Source: Bilophila wadsworthia ATCC 49260 (GTDB taxonomy: Bacteria > Desulfobacterota > Desulfovibrionia > Desulfovibrionales > Desulfovibrionaceae). Taken from it: a stretch of 6,263 bases of DNA. This document shows, one piece after another, positions 1 to 4,839 of this stretch. Position 1 is the first letter of the stretch; every line of letters starts with the position of its first letter. Below the pieces are notes generated by a model. That model searched no databases. It was not told the origin of the DNA and saw only the letters and a list, made by a program, of their open reading frames with translations. The stretch spans positions 1 through 6,263 of the forward strand of contig NZ_JNJP01000138.1 of NCBI RefSeq assembly GCF_000701705.1. Direction: 5' to 3'. The position numbers and the translations under genes were made by a program.

Positions 1-82
1 CGCCTTTGACCCGTGACTGGGGTGTGCCGTGCACGTGCTGCACGCCGAATCCGGCAAGGTTGCCGTCATCAATATGGATTAA
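1..82 (+). CDS. hysA: [NiFeSe] hydrogenase large subunit, C-terminal end (partial, selenoprotein)
   Basis: Only the 3' end lies in the window; the first full codon is at 2. The frame reads AFDP, an in-frame TGA (14-16), then LGCAVH and a 15-residue tail VLHAESGKVAVINMD before TAA (80-82). This is the C-terminal motif of nickel hydrogenase large subunits, DPxxxCxxH, with selenocysteine in place of the first cysteine (DPUxxC). In the family, Sec and the following Cys (23-25) ligate the Ni of the active site, and a maturation protease cleaves after the His (32-34), removing a short tail; a 15-residue tail fits. The enzyme oxidises or produces H2 in the periplasm with the small subunit HysB. Protein-like sequence continuing in frame after TGA, plus a hairpin behind it, argues against a true stop. 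Only four residues before TGA are visible, so identity rests on the motif. The gene is convergent with proS. Confidence 0.88.
14..47 (+). promoter_or_regulatory. Bacterial SECIS-like element with UGA selenocysteine codon
   Basis: The UGA at 14-16 is followed 11 bases later by a hairpin: 28-33 pairs perfectly with 39-44 (CGTGCA/TGCACG) around the five-base loop CGTGC (34-38). It may extend by 26-46 and 25-47 past a C-C mismatch. Bacterial SECIS elements lie in the coding region directly after UGA and present a G-U in a small apical loop to SelB; here G35 and U36 lie in the loop at about the same distance from UGA as in E. coli fdhF. An alternative fold pairs 21-27 with 40-46. Recognition by SelB is inferred. 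Confidence 0.75.
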
Positions 83-99
83 GGTTGGATAGCTGGGGC

Positions 100-155
100 T
101 TGGGGGAGGGGAGAGGGAACCTTTCTCCAGAAAGGTTCCCTCTCCCCTCCCCCAA
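100..155. terminator. Perfect 26-bp hairpin between hysA and proS, probable bidirectional terminator
   Basis: Bases 100-125 are exactly complementary to 130-155, leaving the four-base loop TCCA. The outer left arm is almost pure purine (G5-A-G4 and so on) and the inner end is CTTTC/GAAAG. It begins 17 bases after the hysA stop and lies 9 bases beyond the proS stop on the other strand, so it can end both convergent transcripts. There is no clear T-tract on either side, so it is not a textbook intrinsic terminator and may instead protect mRNA 3' ends. The hairpin at 6207-6260 has the same design. Confidence 0.75.
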
Positions 156-164
156 TAAAGTTCC

Positions 165-1889
165 TTACATACCCCAGCAGGCGAGGACGCCCTTGCGCCA
201 CGCGGCGAAGGCTTCGGCGAAGCCTTCCACGGGCAGTTCGCCCTTCTCGCCGGTCTTGCGGTTCTTCACTTCGACGATGCCGCGGGCGAGGCCCTTGCCG
301 CCGACGACCACCTGCATGGGCAGCCCGACGAGGTCGGCGTCCTTGAACTTCACGCCGGGGCGTTCCTCGCGGTCGTCGAGAAGCACGTCGAGGCCCATGC
401 CGGTCAGCAGATCATACAGCTCGTCGGCCTTGGCGGCGGTGTCGGCGTTCTTGGGATCGAGGTTGAGGAGCTCGAGGTCGAACGGTGCGAGCGGCGGGGG
501 AAAGGCGATGCCGTCGCCGTCGTTGTTCTGCTCGATGCAGGCCGCGACCACGCGGGAAACGCCGATGCCGTAGCAGCCCATGATGATGGTCTGCTCCTTG
601 CCGTTTTCGTCAAGGTAGATGGCGTTAAGGGCGGTGGAGTACTTGGTGCCGAGCTTGAAGACGTGGCCCACTTCGATACCCTTGGCGAAGGCCACCGGCT
701 TGCCGCAGCGGGGGCAGACGTCTCCTTCCGCGATGGAACGCAGATCCGCATAGGCGAATGCCGGAACGTCACGCTTGAGGTCCACGTGCAGGATGTGCGT
801 GTCGGCCTTGTTCGCGCCCGCGATCCAGTCCGTGTCGGCCATGAGTTCATGGTCGGCGACGATGGGGCCGGCGGTGAAGCCCACGGGACCAGCGAAGCCC
901 ACCGGGGCGTTGGTCCACTGGGTCACCTGCTCGGGCGAGGCGAGGACCACTTCGTCGGCCTTGAAGTAGTTCTTCAGTTTGATTTCGTTCAGCTCGCGGT
1001 CGCCGCGCACGAGGGCCGCGACGGGCTTGCCGTCCACCACGTAGAGCAGCGTCTTGATGAGCTTCTGCGCGGGAACCTTGAGGAAACCGCAGACTTCTTC
1101 GATGGTGTGCTGATCCGGGGTGGTCACTTCCTCGATGGCGGCGCAGGTTTCCTCACAGGCCTTGGCGGGCGGGAGGACGGCGGCGCGCTCGATGTTGGCG
1201 GACCAGTCGCATCCGGTGCAGTAGGCGATGGTGTCTTCGCCGGTTTCGGCCAGCACCATGAACTCATGCGAGAAGTTGCCGCCGATGGAGCCGGAGTCGG
1301 CTTCCACGGGACGGAACTGCAGCGCCATGCGGCTGAAAATCTTTTTGTACGCCTCGAACATCTTCTTGTAGCTGATGTCCGCGCCCGCATCGTCCCTGTC
1401 GAAGGAATAGGCGTCCTTCATCAGGAATTCGCGCCCGCGCATCAGGCCGAAGCGGGGGCGGATCTCGTCGCGGAACTTGGTCTGGATCTGGTACAGGTTC
1501 ATGGGAAGCTGGCGGTAGGAGCGCACTTCGCCGCGGATGAGGTCGGTGACGACTTCCTCGTGCGTGGGGCCGAGGCAGTAGTCGCGCTCATGGCGGTCCT
1601 TGAAGCGCAGGAGTTCCTTGCCGTAGTGTTCCCAACGCCCGGATTCGCGCCACAGGTCGGCGGGCTGCACGGTCGGCATGAGGATTTCCTGAGCGCCCGC
1701 CCGGTCCATTTCCTCGCGCACGATGTTCGCGGCCTTGTTCAGGGTCCGCAGCCCCAGAGGCAGCCACGTATAGATGCCGGAAGTGAGCTTGCGAATCATG
1801 CCCGCGCGGATCAACAATTTGTGGCTGATGACTTCAGCGTCGCCCGGGGCTTCTTTCAGAGTGGGGATGTACCATTGACTCCAGCGCAT
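165..1889 (-). CDS. proS: Prolyl-tRNA synthetase (class II, bacterial type with editing domain)
   Basis: Cytoplasmic enzyme that charges tRNA-Pro with proline using ATP. At 574 residues it matches the usual bacterial ProRS (572 in E. coli). Visible regions in order: class II motif 1 region (about 60-75), TxE-type substrate loop GPTHEE (107-112), motif 2 (FRDEIRPRFGLMRGREF, 139-155), INS/YbaK-like editing insertion (about 230-390), motif 3 (GCYGIGVSRVV, 438-448) and the anticodon-binding domain (about 468-570). Lys279, in QKLIKT, falls at the position of the E. coli editing residue K279, so hydrolysis of mischarged Ala-tRNA-Pro is probably retained. Two CxxC pairs (C224/C227 and C392/C395) flank the insertion and could bind zinc, which is inference. 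The ATG start (1887-1889) has GAGGT at 1896-1900, six bases upstream. The gene is alone on its strand, convergent with hysA and divergent from the beta-barrel gene. Confidence 0.98.
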   Translation of the reverse strand: MRWSQWYIPTLKEAPGDAEVISHKLLIRAGMIRKLTSGIYTWLPLGLRTLNKAANIVREEMDRAGAQEILMPTVQPADLWRESGRWEHYGKELLRFKDRHERDYCLGPTHEEVVTDLIRGEVRSYRQLPMNLYQIQTKFRDEIRPRFGLMRGREFLMKDAYSFDRDDAGADISYKKMFEAYKKIFSRMALQFRPVEADSGSIGGNFSHEFMVLAETGEDTIAYCTGCDWSANIERAAVLPPAKACEETCAAIEEVTTPDQHTIEEVCGFLKVPAQKLIKTLLYVVDGKPVAALVRGDRELNEIKLKNYFKADEVVLASPEQVTQWTNAPVGFAGPVGFTAGPIVADHELMADTDWIAGANKADTHILHVDLKRDVPAFAYADLRSIAEGDVCPRCGKPVAFAKGIEVGHVFKLGTKYSTALNAIYLDENGKEQTIIMGCYGIGVSRVVAACIEQNNDGDGIAFPPPLAPFDLELLNLDPKNADTAAKADELYDLLTGMGLDVLLDDREERPGVKFKDADLVGLPMQVVVGGKGLARGIVEVKNRKTGEKGELPVEGFAEAFAAWRKGVLACWGM

Positions 1890-1953
1890 AGATGTACCTC
1901 AGAATGAAATGGGGAGCCCTTCGGATGCGTTCGGGCTCTTAAAGATGGGCAAT

Positions 1954-1982
1954 AGTGTAACCCCGAAGCGGCAAAAAGGCAA
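1954..1982 (-). promoter_or_regulatory. Probable sigma-70 promoter of proS
   Basis: Read on the minus strand, TTGCCT (1977-1982) and TACACT (1954-1959) are separated by exactly 17 bases; each matches four of six consensus positions. Transcription would start near 1947, giving a leader of about 58 bases before the proS ATG. That leader includes a GAGCCC/GGGCTC stem at 1914-1938. There is no T-box-like structure, so specific tRNA-dependent control is not indicated. Confidence 0.5.
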
Positions 1983-2255
1983 AAGATACCTGCCCATCCA
2001 ATGCGGCCGTTTGGCTCGAGGGATGGGGCGCGCTGGGTGGCGGGGCAAGCCGGGCGGCCGTACGGCGGGGGGGCCGGGCGGGGGTTCACCTTTACGATGC
2101 AGAGCAGGCCGCGGCGGATCCGGGCAGGGCACCCGCCGTTCCGGTCATGCGGGGAAAATGCGGCTTTTTCGGCGCTGCCGCCGCTGTCTTTCCCTCTTTT
2201 GTTCTGTCTGCGGGGAAAGCATAAATACTGCAAGAACGCCCGTTGTCCCGGAGCG

Positions 2256-2299
2256 TGGAAAGACGGGGGTGTACAACACGATACTTTCCGGTGTATTCT
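2256..2299 (+). promoter_or_regulatory. Candidate promoter region of the beta-barrel gene
   Basis: Two overlapping readings are possible: TGGAAA (2256-2261) with GATACT (2280-2285) at an 18-base spacing, or a later TATTCT (2294-2299) with no convincing -35. Both place the start 50-65 bases before the ATG at 2350. The stretch around ACGATACT resembles one upstream of the double HdeA gene (3540-3547). No -10/-35 pair is close to consensus, so this is tentative. Confidence 0.3.
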
Positions 2300-2349
2300 A
2301 ATTGTTCGTTCCGCCCGGAAGGGCAGTAAAACGCTTTTGGGAGAAAAAG

Positions 2350-3228
2350 ATGATCGCAAGACAGTTCAGGGGATTCACCGTTGCCGCATGTCTTATGGTT
2401 CTGGCGGCGTTCGGTATGCCGGATACTTCATGGGCATGGGAATCGGACGGGCCGCGCTTCAACATATACACGCAAGGCTATGAAAAGGCCGATGTGGACG
2501 AAGGCGGTTCATATTCCAAGACGGAAACCGGGGTATCCGCCGGATACAAGTGGTTCACGCTGGCCTACAAGCGTTCCGACTTTAGCTGGAGCCATTCCGA
2601 CTCGGTGAATTTCAGCAAAAAGGGCTCACCGTGGGACCAGCTGAACAAGCTGACGCTGGACGCTTCGTTCAATGGCGCTCTGGGCGAGTCGGTGAACTGG
2701 TTTGCGGGCGGCTCCATCATTTCCGGCTTTGAAGATCAGATCTGGGACTCGTTTACGTTCGCGCCTCGCGGCGGCTTGACCTTCTCGCCCACCTACGACC
2801 TGAAATTCCATGTCGGCGCGGCGGGCCTGATTTCTCCGGTGCGCCCGCTTGTCATGCCGATAGTCGGGGCTGAGTGGCGCAACGAGCATGATTATGGGCT
2901 GTCCGGCATTATAGGATTTCCCGGCACGAGGGTGCAGTATCGTTTCAATGATCTGCTCGCGGCACGCGTGGCGGCGAAATGGGATCGCGACATCTACCGC
3001 CTGTCCAACGACAGCAGCGTCGCCGGGAAGGGGTACGTGGAAGAGTCCGGCTATACGGGCGGCGCGTACCTCGACATCACGCCCATTGCGGACCTGAAAT
3101 TGACGGTTGGCGCCGAACTGCTGTTTGATCGCCAGCTCCGCCTGTATGACAAGGGCGGCGACGAATTTTCCAAGACGGACGTGGACCGTGCGCTCGGCGC
3201 GGTCTTGCGGGCCAGTTACAGCTTCTAG
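2350..3228 (+). CDS. Exported protein, probable outer-membrane beta-barrel
   Basis: The 292-residue product starts with a signal peptide: basic MIARQFR, a hydrophobic core (about 9-23) and a likely signal peptidase I site after Ser-Trp-Ala (27-29). The mature part is rich in aromatic/glycine segments that alternate polar and nonpolar residues, typical of transmembrane beta-strands: YKWFTLAYKRSDFSW, VNWFAGGSIISGF, LKFHVGAAGLI, GAYLDITPI, LKLTVGAELLF. It ends in ASYSF, a C-terminal aromatic strand with final Phe like the BAM recognition signal of outer-membrane proteins. No catalytic motif is visible, and I cannot name the family or say whether it is a porin or a structural barrel. The ATG start has GGGAG (2339-2343) six bases upstream; an in-frame TTG at 2302 is less likely because it would bury the signal peptide. 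A terminator follows directly, so it is probably monocistronic. Confidence 0.85.
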   Translation: MIARQFRGFTVAACLMVLAAFGMPDTSWAWESDGPRFNIYTQGYEKADVDEGGSYSKTETGVSAGYKWFTLAYKRSDFSWSHSDSVNFSKKGSPWDQLNKLTLDASFNGALGESVNWFAGGSIISGFEDQIWDSFTFAPRGGLTFSPTYDLKFHVGAAGLISPVRPLVMPIVGAEWRNEHDYGLSGIIGFPGTRVQYRFNDLLAARVAAKWDRDIYRLSNDSSVAGKGYVEESGYTGGAYLDITPIADLKLTVGAELLFDRQLRLYDKGGDEFSKTDVDRALGAVLRASYSF

Positions 3229-3251
3229 GATATAAACGGATACAACATGGA

Positions 3252-3296
3252 GGAGCCGTTCCGGAGCATTCGCTTCGGGCGGCTCTTTCTTTTTCA
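3252..3296 (+). terminator. Intrinsic terminator of the beta-barrel gene
   Basis: An outer stem GAGCCG/CGGCTC (3253-3258 with 3280-3285) is stacked on an inner seven-pair stem (3261-3267 with 3272-3278, one G-T pair) with loop ATTC. The right arm runs into a T-rich tail (CTTTCTTTTT) ending near 3294. It lies about 25 bases after the stop codon. Confidence 0.85.
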
Positions 3297-3505
3297 AGGG
3301 CTCAATTTTTCCGTTGGATATGGACGGTCGAAATCGCGTTTACGGGACATGCGGAGAGGCGTTGAGGATATTTTTTTCCGTGCAGTCGGGACAGTTTCAC
3401 GGAGGGCAGAAGGTTCCGTCCTGGTTCTTTCGTAAGGCCCCCGGGCGGCGGGAAGGCGCTGTTGCCCCATGCCGTCGCCCCGTTCTCCAACCTAGCCGTT
3501 TTTCT

Positions 3506-3547
3506 TATCATACAAGCATATGGACAAGCGTTCGAACATACGATACT
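3506..3547 (+). promoter_or_regulatory. Candidate promoter region of the double HdeA gene
   Basis: TATCAT (3506-3511) matches five of six -10 positions but has only a weak TTCTCC 17 bases upstream. Further on, TGGACA (3521-3526) is a good -35 followed by GATACT (3542-3547) at a short 15-base spacing. Neither is a clean promoter; I list the region because the hairpins and gene downstream need a start somewhere here. Confidence 0.3.
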
Positions 3548-3555
3548 CCGGGCAA

Positions 3556-3580
3556 TCCCTGCAGCATGGTGCCGCAGGGA
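3556..3580 (+). promoter_or_regulatory. Leader hairpin upstream of the double HdeA gene
   Basis: TCCCTGC (3556-3562) pairs with GCAGGGA (3574-3580). Inside, after one A-C mismatch, three more pairs (3564-3566 with 3570-3572) close the small loop TGG. It abuts the next hairpin directly. A competing stem GGAGCC/GGCTCC (3578-3583 with 3588-3593) overlaps both, so alternative folds are possible. A regulatory role is inferred. Confidence 0.45.
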
Positions 3581-3604
3581 GCCGGGGGGCTCCGGCATAT
3601 TTTT
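3581..3604 (+). terminator. Terminator-like hairpin in the leader of the double HdeA gene
   Basis: GCCGG (3581-3585) pairs with CCGGC (3592-3596) around a six-base loop and is followed at once by ATATTTTT (3597-3604), the layout of an intrinsic terminator. It stands 55 bases before the ATG at 3659, with no obvious promoter between. It could be an attenuator for that gene or the 3' end of a small RNA starting near 3515-3555. Confidence 0.45.
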
Positions 3605-3658
3605 GAACATGGCTGGCCCCGTTCGCAGCCCGATCCGCTTCTTTCTGGAGTAGCGAGT

Positions 3659-4249
3659 ATGAAGCGTTTTTTCACGTTTGCCTGCTTGGGTGTCGCGGGC
3701 GTCATGATGACGTCGAACGCTCTGGCCTTGGACGATTTCAGCACCTTTACCATGAAGGGCGTCGGCAATGACGTTGATCCGTTTGAATTGTCCTGCAAGC
3801 AGTATAACGGGCTGGACGCGGGCACGCGGCGGCTTGTTACGGCCTTCCTCGAAGGCTACGCCGCGGAGGGGTCAAGCACGGTATTCGTCCCGGAGGCCGT
3901 CAAAAATTTCGAGAGCGGCATCATGGCCGTCTGCGCCAAGAACCCCGGCAAAGCGCTCGACGGTATTCTTGAAGAAGTGCAGTATGATGTCCCCGAAGGC
4001 GGGAGCGAGCCCCGCTGTTCCGATCTTGACGGCATGACGGAAACTGAAGACCTCGCGCAGCTGTTGCTGTGGACGCAGGGGTATCTGGAGTCCGAGCTTT
4101 CCGAGAACGAGGAAGCGGATCAGGATCAGGCCATCCATCAGGATATGTTCCGAGAAGATGTGGCCGAAGTGCTCGCCCAGTGCAAGGGCGGCGGGTCCGA
4201 CGCCAAACTGATCGACGTCATGCGTAAAGTGATCATGGGCGAAGAGTAG
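3659..4249 (+). CDS. Periplasmic protein with two tandem HdeA-like domains
   Basis: The 196-residue product has a signal peptide (MKRFF, hydrophobic 6-18, likely cleavage after Ala-Leu-Ala at 21-23), so the mature protein should be periplasmic. The mature part reads as two copies of an HdeA-like unit. Unit 1 (about 42-107) runs from LSCKQY through TAFLEGY to CAKNP; unit 2 (about 117-192) runs from PRCSDL through LLWTQGY to CKGGG and a helix ending MRKV. Each has two cysteines, C46/C92 and C120/C175, spaced 46 and 55 residues apart; the disulfide cysteines of E. coli HdeA are 48 apart. HdeA is an acid-activated periplasmic chaperone, but its chaperone role here is inferred. Unit 2 is strongly acidic, unlike a protein selected only for acid survival. 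The ATG has TGGAG (3646-3650) eight bases upstream. A strong terminator follows. Confidence 0.75.
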   Translation: MKRFFTFACLGVAGVMMTSNALALDDFSTFTMKGVGNDVDPFELSCKQYNGLDAGTRRLVTAFLEGYAAEGSSTVFVPEAVKNFESGIMAVCAKNPGKALDGILEEVQYDVPEGGSEPRCSDLDGMTETEDLAQLLLWTQGYLESELSENEEADQDQAIHQDMFREDVAEVLAQCKGGGSDAKLIDVMRKVIMGEE

Positions 4250-4268
4250 TTTTTATTCAGAGCGGATA

Positions 4269-4302
4269 CGAAAGGCCGGGGACTTCCCGGCCTTTCGTTT
4301 TT
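4269..4302 (+). terminator. Strong intrinsic terminator after the double HdeA gene
   Basis: A perfect 12-bp stem (4269-4280 with 4286-4297) encloses the loop GACTT and is followed by TTTTT (4298-4302). It begins 19 bases after the stop codon. The small minus-strand gene ends 34 bases away on the other side and may also use the stem, but there is no T-tract in that direction. Confidence 0.93.
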
Positions 4303-4331
4303 CCCTTTCAATCTGGCATCCCTTCTTGCTT

Positions 4332-4706
4332 CTATAGCTTCAATTCAGGCAAACCGCCCTTTGGGGGATTGTCGTCGGAATAACCGAGGGAAGAGGGCGG
4401 GTCCATGCTCAAGCCGCCGAGGGGAGAGGACGGTTTCTCGGTGGGCTCGGGAGCGCGGTCCCACGTTTGGGGTAGTTCCTGCTTCTCTTCCGGGGGATAC
4501 GGCGGCTGAACGGCCAAGGGATTGATGGCGATGCTGGCCTCAAGCTGCTGGAGTGTGGCGATGCGCTTCTCCAGTTTGGCCAGCGTGGAAAGAATAGCGC
4601 CGTGCTCTTCGCGCATGGTCTTCAACATACTGTCCTGATTGCGCAGAATACAGAAAAACATGAAGGCCAAACCTCCGAACAACACAACCTCGAAAGCCAG
4701 CAGCAT
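4332..4706 (-). CDS. Small membrane-anchored protein with coiled coil and proline-rich tail
   Basis: I do not recognise a family. The 124-residue product has one hydrophobic segment at its N-terminus (about 2-21, with Glu6 inside), then a charged, heptad-like helix (about 24-58, including MREEHGAILSTLAKLEKRI) likely to form a coiled coil. A proline-rich, probably disordered tail (about 63-124) follows, containing QPPYPPEEK and several PP pairs. No basic residues precede the hydrophobic segment while Arg22 and Lys29 follow it, so the tail is probably cytoplasmic. The layout suits a scaffold or an accessory membrane subunit, but nothing shows its partner. The ATG (4704-4706) is preceded by an AAGGAAAAGG purine stretch as ribosome-binding site. 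It is divergent from the radical SAM gene, with 133 bases between starts, and convergent with the double HdeA gene. Confidence 0.72.
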   Translation of the reverse strand: MLLAFEVVLFGGLAFMFFCILRNQDSMLKTMREEHGAILSTLAKLEKRIATLQQLEASIAINPLAVQPPYPPEEKQELPQTWDRAPEPTEKPSSPLGGLSMDPPSSLGYSDDNPPKGGLPELKL

Positions 4707-4801
4707 AACCTTTTCCTTTTTCCTTGCGTGATGTGCGCGCCCCGGCCTGCCCCTTGCGGAGTCGTGTCACTTCCAGTACCTGTAGGCGCATCGGCTTACC
4801 T

Positions 4802-4808
4802 CATAATA
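4802..4808. promoter_or_regulatory. Candidate shared -10 region between divergent genes
   Basis: CATAAT (4802-4807, + strand) matches five of six -10 positions and would start transcription near 4814, just before the radical SAM ribosome-binding site. Read on the other strand, the same bases give TATTAT (4803-4808), also five of six, for the small membrane protein. Neither direction has a good -35 at 16-18 bases, so activators or another site may be involved. Tentative. Confidence 0.3.
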
Positions 4809-4839
4809 CCCATTGACCGCAACCGCAAGGACCTTACAT

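Larger units (their letters stand above)
1890..2349. other. Divergent intergenic region between proS and the beta-barrel gene
   Basis: This 460-base stretch holds a proS promoter (1954-1982), a six-base stem (1914-1919 with 1933-1938) in the proS leader, and a candidate promoter for the rightward gene (2256-2299). The middle (about 2030-2190) is very G+C rich. Open frames cross it on both strands, but their translations are low-complexity Arg/Gly/Pro-rich and lack any recognisable family or good ribosome-binding site, so I call no gene. I see no tRNA or known riboswitch. Confidence 0.6.
3229..3658. other. Non-coding region between the beta-barrel and double HdeA genes
   Basis: This 430-base stretch starts with the terminator of the preceding gene (3252-3296). 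From about 3300 to 3500 I see nothing I can name; open frames there give no recognisable protein. Promoter-like elements lie at 3506-3547, followed by two tandem hairpins and a U-tract (3556-3604), then the ribosome-binding site of the next gene. The in-frame extension upstream of 3659 would lack a signal peptide and is treated as non-coding. Confidence 0.6.

Noticed and set aside
14..16. TGA as a true stop or nonsense mutation in the hydrogenase gene
   Set aside because: The frame after it encodes the conserved LGCAVH ligand motif and a tail of correct length, and a SECIS-like hairpin follows; selenocysteine explains all three.
13..573. Open frame of 186 codons on the + strand starting with GTG inside hysA
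   Set aside because: It is out of frame with the hydrogenase motif, crosses the 26-bp hairpin and then runs antisense through proS, giving Ser/Arg/Pro-rich low-complexity protein.
663..1907. 414-codon open frame antisense to proS
   Set aside because: It is a shadow of a well-conserved gene in G+C-rich DNA; its translation is His/Val/Gly-rich with no recognisable family.
1909..2301. Open frames in the proS/beta-barrel intergenic region, both strands
   Set aside because: Translations are Arg/Gly/Pro-rich, lack ribosome-binding sites and overlap promoter elements; nothing resembles a known protein.
2302..2349. TTG start extending the beta-barrel protein by 16 residues
   Set aside because: It would place a basic stretch before the signal peptide and lacks the GGGAG site that precedes the ATG at 2350.
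3611..3626. Possible sigma-54 promoter (TGGCCCCGTTCGCA) before the double HdeA gene
   Set aside because: Spacing between the GG and GC elements is 8 bases rather than the required 10, and it lies too near the start codon.
3314..3658. Upstream extension of the double HdeA reading frame
   Set aside because: The extension is Arg/Pro-rich and would bury a good signal peptide; the ATG at 3659 has its own ribosome-binding site, and two hairpins and a U-tract lie within the extension.
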